From Zhihengliuella sp. ISTPL4 (GTDB lineage: Bacteria; Actinomycetota; Actinomycetes; Actinomycetales; Microbacteriaceae): 64,000 nucleotides of DNA. Position 1 is the stretch's first letter; every line of letters begins with the position of its first letter. The stretch spans positions 2,324,727 through 2,388,726 of the forward strand of contig NZ_CP025422.1 of assembly GCF_002848265.1 (NCBI RefSeq), read 5' to 3'. The notes beneath the pieces were generated by a model, which worked only from the letters and a program-made list of their open reading frames with translations, did not search any database and was not told where the DNA came from. The position numbers were made by a program, and so were the translations under genes. Below are positions 19,553-28,281 of this stretch, piece after piece.

Positions 19553-21922
19553 TCATCCCACCCGGGTCAGCGCCAGAGAATCGCAGAAGCCGACATCGAG
19601 ACCGGTCTCCTTCAGGCAGTACACCTTCGCCGAGGAGCTGCCATCGCCCATCGTGAAGGTCGTGGAGACCTTCGTGTACGACGCCGAGGTCACCGAGGCG
19701 AACTGTTCAGGGTTGCCGAACGAGTACACGCCGATCCGCACCTCCTCGCCGGCCTTGGCGACCTTCGCCCAGCCGGTGAGGGTGTATGTCGCTCCCGGTT
19801 CCAGCGCCACCGTCTGCTGGATGCCCTTATGCCCGTCGACAGACGTCTGCACGGCGAAGCGCCCTTCCTGCTGTTGTTGCGGTACGAGGAAGTTGTCGTC
19901 GTCGTTCGGCCAGATGGGTGTCCAGGGAGAGAGCCGACCGCTCTCGAACTCGCCGTTCTTGAGGAGCCCTTCGACGGACAGGTCGTCGCAGTATCCGGTC
20001 GCGCCGGACCGCTTGCTGCAGAACACAACTGCGCTCGTCGAGGTGGGACCCGTTGTAAAGGTCGTCGCAATCTGCGTATACGTGGTCGCGGTGACGGCGC
20101 GTGAGGTGCTCGTTCCGCCGTGGGACGTGACGCCGATAGTGACCGGAGCCGCCGATGAGGCGGCCTGAGCCCATCCGGTCAGCGTATAGGTGGTGTTGGG
20201 TTGCAGGCCTGCGACCTTCTGCTTCGCGACGGCGCGGCCGTGAAGCGCGAGGGCCGCAGCACCTGAGTGGTTCTCCCTCGCTCGTGGCTTCGCGCCGCCG
20301 AAGAGGTGCCAGGCCTCCGCTCCCTCCTCGAATCCGCCGTTCTGCAGGCCCGGTTGCCTGGTAGGCACCGTGGTGACCGGTGCGCCGGCGTAGGCACCGA
20401 TCGTGGGCGCCGCCGTTTCCGACACGGCATTGCCCCAGTAGTCGCGCCCGCCGTTGTCGGTGATGAGACGACCGGCTCCGACCGCCGGAGAACCGGTCCG
20501 GAGCTTGTATCCGTCGACGGTGTTCGTCCCGTCCCTACCGGTGCCGGGGTCTGCGAAGAGCGGGTCGGCGTTGATGGCGTTCGCGTCGGCGGCCGGCCCG
20601 GCGAAGCCGTGGTAGATGTTGCGGTCGACCGTGATCCCGCGATCGGTATCGAAGCGCGTCACGCCGCTGCCGACGAAGATGTTGTTCGCGACGAGCGCGT
20701 TGGACGGCAACCGGACATCGAACGGGCGCTCGGGGTTGTAGAGGGTGTTGTTGTACATCTCCAGGCGCACGTTCCCATCTGCGCTGTTGATGAATCCCTC
20801 CCCCTGCGACACGTTGTAACGGATCGTGAGCTTCGGCACGTCCGTCTGCCCCGGACCGAAGCAGGTGAGGCACTCGAGGTAGAAACCACCGGTGTTCTCA
20901 TGGCTGTAGTTGTACTGATAGGTGCAGGATCCGGTGATCCCCCAGTCGCAGTCCCAGCCCATCGAGTCCGGACCGGGCTGTGTGCGAGCGGACTCGTTGA
21001 ACTGGAAGACGGGGTTCGCACTCGTGTAGGCCCAGATCCCGGCGATCGCGCCGCGGTTGCTGGCGTTGTACCCCGCGTCGTAGCTGATGTTGCGCTCGAC
21101 GAGGGGGTCGATCGAGACACCGATGAGGATCGAGTCGGCGGCCGCGCGGATGACGGAATTGCCGCGGATCACGACGTTGCGGTTGTGGTTGACCGTGTCG
21201 TTGCCGTTCGGCGATCCCACGACTGCGATGCCCATCGAGCGCACATCGCGCACGGAGTTGTCTTCGATCGTCACTCCGTCGAAGTACCCCGTGAGACCCG
21301 AGGATTTCGCCGGCAGCCTCACCTGGATCCCCGCCGAGACATAGCGATCGCTCGCCGTGCGGTTCGACTGCCCCGTCACATCGTGCACGTCGAGACCCGC
21401 GACGCGGATGCCGCGGAGCACCGCGTTGCCGGTGTTCTCGATGAGAACGCCGCTGCGCTTGCCCTCGGCGGCGGCCTCGTTGGTCACCTCGAGTCCCTCG
21501 ACGGTCCAGTAGCTGACATCACGGACCACGACGGGCGCTTCCACAGTGCCACCGCCGTTGATGATGGGCTTCGCTCCCTCCCCGTAGGAGCCGAGACGGA
21601 TCGGAGCGGATGCCGAGCCACTTCCGACCGCCACGAACGATCCAGCGCATGCGGTGCCCGCCTTGAGCAGCACGGCATCCCCTGCCGCGAACGTGCCCCT
21701 CCCAGGCTTCGCCGCCGCCACGGAGTTCCACGGGGCGCTCTGCGTCCCGTTGCCGCTGGTCGAAGCGGAGCAGTCGACGTAGTAGGTCGTGGTCGCTGCG
21801 GTCGCGGGAGCCGCAGCGGCGAGTCCAGCCACCGTCATCACGGCTGCGGTTGCGAGCGCCACCATCGGTCGAGCGCGGTGCCTTCGCGGCCGTGGCCGTT
21901 TCATCGATCGGGATTGCGACAT
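19553..21922 (-). CDS. Secreted right-handed beta-helix protein with two C-terminal carbohydrate-binding-like domains
   Basis: A 789-aa exported protein. A Sec-type signal (hydrophobic 20-43, APATAA cleavage area) precedes a domain of about 450 aa rich in repeated NN/GN..V.N.I rungs (NVVIRGNSV, NNTLYNP, VANNIFV, VDRNIYHG). This is the pattern of parallel beta-helix polysaccharide lyases and glycosidases. Two homologous domains follow (about 525-655 and 656-789), each with NGGFE/NGEFE, TYTLTGWA and a Cys pair, like CBM4/9 or CBM22 modules. AAAGGAAA precedes the ATG. With the GH29 gene opposite, it probably attacks a fucose-containing glycan. The catalytic residues and exact family cannot be assigned by eye. 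Confidence 0.8.
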   Translation of the reverse strand: MSQSRSMKRPRPRRHRARPMVALATAAVMTVAGLAAAAPATAATTTYYVDCSASTSGNGTQSAPWNSVAAAKPGRGTFAAGDAVLLKAGTACAGSFVAVGSGSASAPIRLGSYGEGAKPIINGGGTVEAPVVVRDVSYWTVEGLEVTNEAAAEGKRSGVLIENTGNAVLRGIRVAGLDVHDVTGQSNRTASDRYVSAGIQVRLPAKSSGLTGYFDGVTIEDNSVRDVRSMGIAVVGSPNGNDTVNHNRNVVIRGNSVIRAAADSILIGVSIDPLVERNISYDAGYNASNRGAIAGIWAYTSANPVFQFNESARTQPGPDSMGWDCDWGITGSCTYQYNYSHENTGGFYLECLTCFGPGQTDVPKLTIRYNVSQGEGFINSADGNVRLEMYNNTLYNPERPFDVRLPSNALVANNIFVGSGVTRFDTDRGITVDRNIYHGFAGPAADANAINADPLFADPGTGRDGTNTVDGYKLRTGSPAVGAGRLITDNGGRDYWGNAVSETAAPTIGAYAGAPVTTVPTRQPGLQNGGFEEGAEAWHLFGGAKPRARENHSGAAALALHGRAVAKQKVAGLQPNTTYTLTGWAQAASSAAPVTIGVTSHGGTSTSRAVTATTYTQIATTFTTGPTSTSAVVFCSKRSGATGYCDDLSVEGLLKNGEFESGRLSPWTPIWPNDDDNFLVPQQQQEGRFAVQTSVDGHKGIQQTVALEPGATYTLTGWAKVAKAGEEVRIGVYSFGNPEQFASVTSASYTKVSTTFTMGDGSSSAKVYCLKETGLDVGFCDSLALTRVG

Positions 21923-21973
21923 TGCATTTCCTTTCTCACGGGCACCGGCGACGTCCGTCGATGCAGGACCACG

Positions 21974-22840
21974 TCACGACTTCACGGCTCCGGCCGACAT
22001 CCCGGCGACCACGTAACGCTGCAGCCAGCTGAAGACGAGGATGAGCGGGAGCGCACCGAGCAGTGCGGCCGGGAACAGCGTCGTGGGCTCGATGGTGTTC
22101 GGGTCGATCAGGGCGTACGCGTTCGCCATGATCGTCCTGTTCTGCTCCCCCTGGAGGAAGACCAGGGGGATGATCAGGTCGTTCCAGACCGCGAGGCTCA
22201 CGTACGTGATGAGCGTCGCCGTCACGGGGTTCAGCAGCGGGAAGATCACGGTGAAGAAGATCCGCAGCGGACCCGCGCCATCGATGGCCGCCGCCTCCTC
22301 CAGCTCCGGAGGAACCTGGCGCATGAAGCTCGTGTAGAAGAACACCGCGATCGGGAGGTTCATGGCGGTGTAGATGAGGATGACGCTGAGGTGCGTACCG
22401 AGCAGATGAAGATCGCGGACGAGGAGGTAGAGAGGAGCGATCAGAACGAAGATCGGGATCGTGGTGCCGATGATGAAGAGGCGGTACGTGCCGCTCGACC
22501 ATCTCCTGGTCACCCGGCTGAGCGGATAGCTCGCCATTGCCCCCAGGACGACGGTCAGCGTCGCCGAAGCCACGAGGATGACGATCGTGTTGGCGGCGCT
22601 CTGCAGATAGTTCAGCCGCACGAAGGCATCCACCACGTTGTCGAGGGTGAGATGCTCCGGCCATCCGAGCGGTGCGGCGGACACGTCGACCGCGGGACGG
22701 ATCGCGGTGAGCACCGCGAAGACGAAGGGGGTCAGTAGCAAGCTGACGCCGACGAACAGACCGATGTCGCCGACGACGCGCGCAGTCCTCGCTCCGATCG
22801 ATCGCCGTCTCATCGAGAGCTGAGGCAAGGAGGCGGACAT
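21974..22840 (-). CDS. Sugar ABC transporter permease, MalG type
   Basis: A 288-aa inner-membrane permease with six hydrophobic segments and the EAA loop EEAAAIDGAGPLRIFFTVIFPLL that contacts the ATPase. The start lies 1 bp after the stop of the partner permease gene. No ATPase gene is present in the cluster; a shared MsmK/UgpC-type ATPase elsewhere is the usual arrangement in actinobacteria. Confidence 0.93.
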   Translation of the reverse strand: MSASLPQLSMRRRSIGARTARVVGDIGLFVGVSLLLTPFVFAVLTAIRPAVDVSAAPLGWPEHLTLDNVVDAFVRLNYLQSAANTIVILVASATLTVVLGAMASYPLSRVTRRWSSGTYRLFIIGTTIPIFVLIAPLYLLVRDLHLLGTHLSVILIYTAMNLPIAVFFYTSFMRQVPPELEEAAAIDGAGPLRIFFTVIFPLLNPVTATLITYVSLAVWNDLIIPLVFLQGEQNRTIMANAYALIDPNTIEPTTLFPAALLGALPLILVFSWLQRYVVAGMSAGAVKS

Positions 22841-22841
22841 G

Positions 22842-23717
22842 TCAGATCCTCTTTTCGCGCATGCGCAGGACGGATGTGGCCACGTTGCTCACGACGAGCA
22901 CGATGACGAGGAGGAGCACCGCGATGGTGATGCCGTAGGCGAACTCCCCCGCCCCGCCGAAGACCTTGCGGTAGATCAGGAGCGTGAGCGTGGTGGTGGA
23001 TCCCGCGGGCCCTCCGTTCGTGAGCACGAACGGGAACTCGAAGACCTTGAGCGAGCCGATCAGCGACAACGTGACGTTCACGGTCAGCGACGGTGCCAGC
23101 AGCGGCCATTCGATCGTGCGGAAACGACGGAATCCGCTGGCGCCGTCGAGGTCGGCGGCCTCGAGCACGTCCGCGGGAAGCGCGAGGTAGCCGGCGAGGA
23201 AGATCGCCGCCGAGTACCCCGCGAACATCCAGATGTTCACCAGCGCCACCGCCCACAGCGCCGTGTCCGGCGAGCCGAGCCAGATGTGGGTGAGCGAGTC
23301 GAGGCCGAGCGAGCGGAGCACTTGGTTGATCGTGCCGTCGGGAGCGTACAACGACGAGAAGATGAACGACGCCATCACGGGAGCGACCAGCGTGGGCATC
23401 AGGATCAGCACGCTCACGACCTTGCGGATGCGCGGGCGCAGATACAGGGCACGGGCGAGCAGCAGACCGAACAGATTCTGGAAGAACACCACGACGACGG
23501 CGTAGACGAGCGTCGTCCCGATCGCCCGCATGACCTCCTGGTCGCCGAAGAGTCGGACGTACTGATCGAGACCCACGAAATCGGCTCTGGGCCCTCCCCG
23601 ACTGTCGGTGAGGCTCAGCCAGAGTCCGCTCCCGAGGGGATACAGCACGAGGAGGGCGTACACGGCGACAGCAGGGAGGACGAATCCCAGCGCGACGAGA
23701 GGGCGTTTGGTGATCAC
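22842..23717 (-). CDS. Sugar ABC transporter permease, MalF type
   Basis: A 291-aa permease with six membrane segments and the EAA motif LEAADLDGASGFRRFRTIEWP. It forms a heterodimer with the MalG-type protein. GTG at 23717 is the first in-frame start; the preceding ribosome site is weak (CGAAAG). The gap to the solute-binding gene is 59 bp. Confidence 0.92.
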   Translation of the reverse strand: MITKRPLVALGFVLPAVAVYALLVLYPLGSGLWLSLTDSRGGPRADFVGLDQYVRLFGDQEVMRAIGTTLVYAVVVVFFQNLFGLLLARALYLRPRIRKVVSVLILMPTLVAPVMASFIFSSLYAPDGTINQVLRSLGLDSLTHIWLGSPDTALWAVALVNIWMFAGYSAAIFLAGYLALPADVLEAADLDGASGFRRFRTIEWPLLAPSLTVNVTLSLIGSLKVFEFPFVLTNGGPAGSTTTLTLLIYRKVFGGAGEFAYGITIAVLLLVIVLVVSNVATSVLRMREKRI

Positions 23718-23776
23718 GACATGCTTTCGAGTTCGAGAGGCGCGTCCGGCGGCCAGAGCCGGACGCGCCCGGATCG

Positions 23777-25042
23777 TCAGTTCTCGGTCTTCGCGATGGA
23801 GTCGAACTCGTCGAGGAGCTCTTCCGTCGTGATCTCACCGAGGAAGAGGGCCTGCAGCCGTGACCCCATCTGGGTCTGCACGTCGCCGGCCATCCAGGTG
23901 TTCGTCTGCATGAACCGGAAGTGTCCCGATTCCCAGGACGCGGTGAGGGGAGCCGCGGCATCGCTCGCCGGGCTGGCGCCGCCGGTGAACGGAGAGAAGG
24001 CGTTCTCCGCTTCGAGGAACGGCGCCAGGTTCTCGGGCTCCGACCAGAACTCCACGTACTTCTCCGCCGCGTCCTTCACCGGAGAGGCCTCATTGATCGC
24101 CCACATCGTGCCGGCGAAGACCAGGGCATTCGGAGCGGTGCCCGCCGTCGCACCAGGCCATGCGGTGAACTGCGCATCGATGCCCGCAGCTTCCACGCCG
24201 CCGAGGTTCCACGCTCCCTGGAGCCAGAAGCCGGTCTTGCCCGCCTCGAAGTCGGCCGCCCCCTGCGACCACTCGTCCTCTCCGAGCTCGGTCTTCCAGT
24301 CGAGCAGCCCCTCGTCCTGCAACGCCATGAGCTGCTCGACCGCGGGCTCCCATTCGGAGAAGCTCGCATCTCCAGCGAAGAACTTCTCGTCCCAGTCGGC
24401 GTCGACCGTGCTCGCGGCGGCGTTCAGGAGCGCCATCACTCCGGTCCATCCGCCCTTGTCCGGCAGGGTGATCGGGTCATACCCCGCGGCTTTCAGCGCT
24501 TTGAGGGCGGCGATGAATCCGTCCCAGTCGGTCGGCACGTCGGTGATCCCCACCTCGTTCAGCAGCGCGGTGTTGGAGAAGAGCCCGACGCCGATCGCTT
24601 CCATCGGCATCGCCAGAAGTGTTCCGTCCTGCGAGGCGAAGCCCTCGATCGCCGGGTCGACGTCCGCTGCCCACGGCGCGTCGGACAGGTCGGCCAGATA
24701 CCCCGAGTCGCCCCACGTGGCCAGCAGGTTGCTGTCCACCATGAGCACGTCTGCAGAGTCCCCGGCGAGGAGTTCGGGCTGCACCCGCTGCGAGTACGCC
24801 TCGTTGGCCGGGATGGCCTCGAACTCGAGCTTGATGTCGGGGTTCGCCTTCTCGAAGGCCGCATTGATCTCCGCGACATTGGCCGGCTCGCCCTCCGTCC
24901 CCTTCCAGCCGTAGACGCTCAGGATGGTCCGGCCGTCGTCCGTCGTCGTGCCTGAGGGGGCGGCGCAGCCGGTCAGCGCGACTCCGGCGAGCAGGCTGAC
25001 AGCGGTGACGCTCGACCATGCGGCGCGGCGTGATGATCTCAT
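23777..25042 (-). CDS. Sugar ABC transporter substrate-binding lipoprotein
   Basis: A 421-aa extracellular binding protein: signal peptide with lipobox LTGCAAP, then a family-1 solute-binding domain (ILSVYGWKGTEG...; FWLQGAWNLGG; NEASPVKDAAEKYVEFW). AGGAG lies 6 nt before the ATG. It is the first gene of the six-gene glycan operon and is preceded by a promoter with a LacI operator at its start site. It probably binds an oligosaccharide released by the beta-helix protein. Confidence 0.94.
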   Translation of the reverse strand: MRSSRRAAWSSVTAVSLLAGVALTGCAAPSGTTTDDGRTILSVYGWKGTEGEPANVAEINAAFEKANPDIKLEFEAIPANEAYSQRVQPELLAGDSADVLMVDSNLLATWGDSGYLADLSDAPWAADVDPAIEGFASQDGTLLAMPMEAIGVGLFSNTALLNEVGITDVPTDWDGFIAALKALKAAGYDPITLPDKGGWTGVMALLNAAASTVDADWDEKFFAGDASFSEWEPAVEQLMALQDEGLLDWKTELGEDEWSQGAADFEAGKTGFWLQGAWNLGGVEAAGIDAQFTAWPGATAGTAPNALVFAGTMWAINEASPVKDAAEKYVEFWSEPENLAPFLEAENAFSPFTGGASPASDAAAPLTASWESGHFRFMQTNTWMAGDVQTQMGSRLQALFLGEITTEELLDEFDSIAKTEN

Positions 25043-25093
25043 GGGGTCTCCTCGTTGAGTAGGTGACAGGGCAAGGGACGCAACCTCTTGCCT

Positions 25094-25123
25094 CGCGTCT
25101 AGGCAAACGGTTGCCTAGACGCG
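25094..25123. promoter_or_regulatory. LacI-type operator between divergent glycan genes
   Basis: Perfect 13-bp arms CGCGTCTAGGCAA/TTGCCTAGACGCG around ACGG. The core GGCAAACGGTTGCC matches the GCAA-NCG-TTGC type site of LacI regulators. It covers the likely transcription start of the binding-protein operon and the -35 of the GH29 gene. Confidence 0.88.
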
Positions 25124-25139
25124 AAAGCGAGTGTAGGTT
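25111..25139 (+). promoter_or_regulatory. Probable GH29 promoter
   Basis: TTGCCT (25111-25116) and TAGGTT (25134-25139) with a 17-bp spacer. The -35 box is part of the LacI operator, so binding would exclude polymerase. Confidence 0.6.
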
Positions 25140-25159
25140 CGGATTCCGCAGGCTGTCAA
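25130..25159 (-). promoter_or_regulatory. Probable promoter of the binding-protein operon
   Basis: On the minus strand TTGACA (25159-25154), 18-bp spacer, TACACT (25135-25130). The LacI operator begins 7 bp past the -10, the classic repression position. Confidence 0.7.
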
Positions 25160-25210
25160 CCCTGCCTCGCACCGCACCGTTCGACCTGCACCCCGAAGAC
25201 GAGACGACCT

Positions 25211-26509
25211 ATGATCCCGCCCACCTCCCTCGCCGACAGCTCCGCACGCACCCGCTGGTTCGCCGCAGCCAACTTCGGCCTCTTCATACACTTCGATCAG
25301 GCCAGCCAGCTCGGCCTCGATCTCTCCTGGCCGATGGTCGGGCTGACGAGCGACGACGGGTCCGGGGCATCCGCGCACGCAGCGGTCGACTACCTCAGAC
25401 ATGTCGACGATTTCGACCCGCGACGCTGGGACCCCGCCGCGTTGGCCCGCGCGGCACGGGAAGCGGGGATGACTTACGGCGTGTTCACCACGAAGCATCA
25501 CTCCGGGTGGGCGTCGTGGCCCAGCACCGCGACGCCCCTCACCATCGCCCGCTCGCCGTACGGACGCCGCGGCGGGGATCTCGTACGGGAGTTCGTCGAT
25601 GCCTTCCGCGGCGAGGGCCTCCGCGTCGGCCTGTACTATTCGCTCTCGGACTGGTCCGACCCCGATTATCCGGCCTGGCGCCCCGACTTCGCCCCCTACC
25701 CGTTCGAGGGCTATCCCCGCCCGAGCGCAGACGAGTGGGCGCGCTATCGCGAGGGGCTCAAGGCCGAGATCTCCGAGCTCCTCACGAACTACGGACGGAT
25801 CGACCTGCTGTGGTTCGACGGTGGTTGGGAGCGCACTCAGGAGGAGTGGGGCAGCGCCGATCTCGAAGCGCACATCCGCTCCCTGCAGCCCGAGATCGTC
25901 CTGAACGACAGGCTCCCCGGGGTCGGGGACTATCTCACCCCCGAACAGACCTCACCCGGCGCCAGCGGCGGAGGCGTCTGGGAGACCTGCGTCACCATGA
26001 ACGACACCTGGGGGTGGAGCCCTCACGACGAGAACTACAAGAGCACCGGTCATCTCCTGCGCACCCTGGTGGACAGCGTCGCGCACGGCGGCAATCTTCT
26101 GCTCAACGTCGGACCTGACCGCGACGGCGCCCTCCCCGCCAAGGAGATTCGGATCCTTCGCGAGCTCTCGGAATGGATGCAGCGGCACGGGGAAAGCGTG
26201 GTCGGGGCGACGTCCGGACTGGCTCCATGGCAGTTCTACGGGCCGTCCACGAGGAACGGCGATTCCCTCTTCCTCCATCTCCTCGCCTGGCCCGACGAAG
26301 AGGTCATCGTACGCGGAATTCACCCCCGCTCGGTGGTCCTCGTCGAACTGATGACCGAGGGACGGGAGTTGCCCTTCCGCGCCGTCATCGACCCGGCGGA
26401 GGCCCGCACGGACCACCCGGTGGGCAACCTCGTGATCAGCGTTCCGTCGACACGGCCGGATACCCCGCTTCCCGTGATCCGCATCCGCTCGCACGGGAGC
26501 CGGGCCTGA
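25211..26509 (+). CDS. Alpha-L-fucosidase, glycoside hydrolase family 29
   Basis: A 432-aa retaining exo-fucosidase. The family motifs FGLFIHFD, YGVFTTKHHSGW and LLWFDGGW are present; Asp203 in the last is the expected nucleophile. No signal peptide is seen, so it acts in the cytoplasm on imported oligosaccharides. It is divergent from the transporter/beta-helix operon and shares the LacI operator, which ties its expression to glycan uptake. Fucose-containing glycan is the likely substrate; the linkage is unknown. Confidence 0.9.
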   Translation: MIPPTSLADSSARTRWFAAANFGLFIHFDQASQLGLDLSWPMVGLTSDDGSGASAHAAVDYLRHVDDFDPRRWDPAALARAAREAGMTYGVFTTKHHSGWASWPSTATPLTIARSPYGRRGGDLVREFVDAFRGEGLRVGLYYSLSDWSDPDYPAWRPDFAPYPFEGYPRPSADEWARYREGLKAEISELLTNYGRIDLLWFDGGWERTQEEWGSADLEAHIRSLQPEIVLNDRLPGVGDYLTPEQTSPGASGGGVWETCVTMNDTWGWSPHDENYKSTGHLLRTLVDSVAHGGNLLLNVGPDRDGALPAKEIRILRELSEWMQRHGESVVGATSGLAPWQFYGPSTRNGDSLFLHLLAWPDEEVIVRGIHPRSVVLVELMTEGRELPFRAVIDPAEARTDHPVGNLVISVPSTRPDTPLPVIRIRSHGSRA

Positions 26510-26512
26510 CTC

Positions 26513-26591
26513 CCCTACGCCGACGCAGGCGGTCGCGCCGCATCAGGCGCGTGGGGCGCGCACCTGCCTGAGCCCGCGCGACCGCCTGTCC
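26513..26591. repeat. CAGGC/GCCTG palindromic repeat, copy R2
   Basis: A 79-bp element with perfect 13-bp outer arms CAGGCGGTCGCGC (from 26526) and GCGCGACCGCCTG (to 26588), and inner GC palindromes. It begins 3 bp after the fucosidase stop and runs into the 3' end of the convergent DUF998 gene. Confidence 0.82.
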
Positions 26592-27631
26592 TGCCAGAGC
26601 GAGCGCCGCGCGGAGGGACGCGCCTCCCCCGGAGCGAGGATCGCCAGCACCCGCACGAGTGTCGTCATCCACAGCAGCCCGAGCCCGACGACGACCGCCT
26701 CCACCGCGGTCACCGGGAAGAAGCCGATGGGCCGCCACAGCAGCACGGCCGCGATCACGAGAACCCCGACCGCGACGGAGGTCACGACGAGGGCCAGCGG
26801 CCGACCGGGGACGGCGGCGGTCGTCACGCCGGCCGCCCCGAGGAACAAGAGCAGCGCCGCGACGGCGGCGATGTCGTGCGGTACGGGCGCCCGGGAGAGC
26901 GGGACGAGACCCACCGCGGCGAGCGCGACTCCGGCCGCCGCCCACAGCACCACCACGGTCGCGATCCGGGACAGCGCGTCGTCGCCGAGCAACCGGTGGA
27001 GGTCGCGGCCGATGTACGCGCCGACGGTGGCGACCAGCAGCCCGGCCACGACGAGGGTGCCGTTGAACGCCCAGCCCACCCCGAGCTGCGAGAAGTTCTC
27101 CTCCCACCAGCGGGGGTCGACGGCGGTCACCATCGCGAACAGCGTGCCGATCACGAGGAAGCCGAACAGGAGCCCGGCGAGGTCGGCGGTCCGGAGACCG
27201 ATCCCCGCACCGAACGCGAGTCGTCCGCCGACCGCGGCCGCGACTCCCGTGAGCAGCCCGCCACCGATCGCCCCGAGCGCGAGACCGCGCAGGCCCGCCG
27301 CGAGCACCTCGGCGGTGAGCAGCACGCCCATCGACGTCACAGCCCCGAAAGCCACGGTGAGGGCAGCGGCCGAGAGGAGCGACACGATCCGCTGCCAGCG
27401 CGGCATCGCGATCGCCTCACCCCGACGGTGCAGCAGCGTGCTGACGACGAACGCCAGAGCCGCGACGCCGCCGGCAACTGCCGCGACGGGCATCGAGAGC
27501 CCACCCGCACCTGTCAGCGGTCGCGGCGGACCTACGAGCAGCGCCACCCCGGAGAGCGCGCCGACCACGAAGCAGAACACCGTCGCCAGCACGGCTCGGC
27601 CTTCGCCCCGCAGACGCTCCGTCGTGTCCAT
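26543..27631 (-). CDS. DUF998-like multi-pass membrane protein
   Basis: A 362-aa protein with about nine to ten hydrophobic segments and a short hydrophilic tail; the pattern resembles DUF998 proteins, whose function is unknown. ATG at 27631 is preferred to the TTG 12 bp upstream. The last 16 or so residues (QDRRSRGLRQVRAPRA) are encoded by repeat R2, so the original C-terminus was probably replaced or extended when the repeat arrived. Confidence 0.65.
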   Translation of the reverse strand: MDTTERLRGEGRAVLATVFCFVVGALSGVALLVGPPRPLTGAGGLSMPVAAVAGGVAALAFVVSTLLHRRGEAIAMPRWQRIVSLLSAAALTVAFGAVTSMGVLLTAEVLAAGLRGLALGAIGGGLLTGVAAAVGGRLAFGAGIGLRTADLAGLLFGFLVIGTLFAMVTAVDPRWWEENFSQLGVGWAFNGTLVVAGLLVATVGAYIGRDLHRLLGDDALSRIATVVVLWAAAGVALAAVGLVPLSRAPVPHDIAAVAALLLFLGAAGVTTAAVPGRPLALVVTSVAVGVLVIAAVLLWRPIGFFPVTAVEAVVVGLGLLWMTTLVRVLAILAPGEARPSARRSLWQDRRSRGLRQVRAPRA

Positions 27632-27680
27632 GCGCCCATGCAAGCACGCCCGTCCGACCTCCGCACGCCTGCGGACGCGA

Positions 27681-27713
27681 CGAGGCCCGGGACCGCACGG
27701 GTCCCGGGCCTCG
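27681..27713 (-). terminator. Hairpin terminator of the SRPBCC gene
   Basis: Perfect 14-bp arms CGAGGCCCGGGACC/GGTCCCGGGCCTCG, 5-nt loop, just past the stop of the gene at 27725. There is no T-run. Confidence 0.7.
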
Positions 27714-27724
27714 AAGAGGTTGCG

Positions 27725-28180
27725 TCAGGCGTCCACGTCACCGCGCCAGGCGCCGGTCTCGACGCCACGGCCCTCGATGAACTCCTTGAAGTTCTTCAGG
27801 TCCTTCTTCACCGCATGGGATCCGGCACCGACCAGCGACCCCACCTTCTCCAGCAGCCCCTCCGGCTCCCAGTCGAGCTGGACCGTGACGCGCGTGGTGT
27901 TGTCGTCGAGCTTGTGGAACGTCACGACGCCCGCGTGCTCGGTCTCGCCGCCGACGCTGTTCCACGCGACGCGCTCATCCGGGTGCTGCTCGGTGATCTC
28001 GGCGTCGAACTCACGCTCCGCGCCGCCCACGTTCACCTTCCAGTGCGTGCGGGTGTCGTCGATCTGCGTGATGGAGACGACCTCGTCGAGGAACTTCGGG
28101 AAGCTCTCGAACTGCGTCCACTGGTTGTACGCCGTGCGGACGGGAACGTCGACGTCGATGGTCTCGATGATCTGCACCAT
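27725..28180 (-). CDS. SRPBCC-family (polyketide cyclase/START-like) protein
   Basis: A 151-aa single-domain protein of the SRPBCC fold: VQIIETIDVDVPVRTAYNQW at the start, AWNSVGG...GVVTFHKLDD in the middle and a long C-terminal helix. Such proteins bind hydrophobic ligands or act as cyclases/stress proteins; no specific role is visible. GAGGAG lies 7 nt before the ATG at 28180. Its own terminator follows. Confidence 0.88.
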   Translation of the reverse strand: MVQIIETIDVDVPVRTAYNQWTQFESFPKFLDEVVSITQIDDTRTHWKVNVGGAEREFDAEITEQHPDERVAWNSVGGETEHAGVVTFHKLDDNTTRVTVQLDWEPEGLLEKVGSLVGAGSHAVKKDLKNFKEFIEGRGVETGAWRGDVDA

Positions 28181-28268
28181 GGGGATGCTCCTCACTTGTT
28201 CGTCGTTCGTGTCCCTCCATTCAGCCCGCTGCGGGCGAGATCGGCGATGGGGTTGACATCGGCGCGAC

Positions 28269-28274
28269 TACCGT
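28269..28274 (+). promoter_or_regulatory. TANNNT -10 box (TACCGT) of the FUSC gene
   Basis: Ends 7 nt before the ATG at 28282. The TTGACA at 28253 is only 10 bp away and so is not a matching -35. Confidence 0.5.
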
Positions 28275-28281
28275 GGAGGTC

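Noticed and set aside
20267..22738. Very long open frame (823 codons) on the plus strand
   Set aside because: It is antisense to the beta-helix and permease genes, is Arg/Asp/His-rich low-complexity sequence, and shows no family motif; such shadow frames are expected in GC-rich DNA. The same holds for the long frames at 14382-16877, 50871-54485 and 54704-57454.
28253..28274. TTGACA with TACCGT as a standard -35/-10 pair before the FUSC gene
   Set aside because: The spacer is only 10 bp, too short for sigma70-type promoters.
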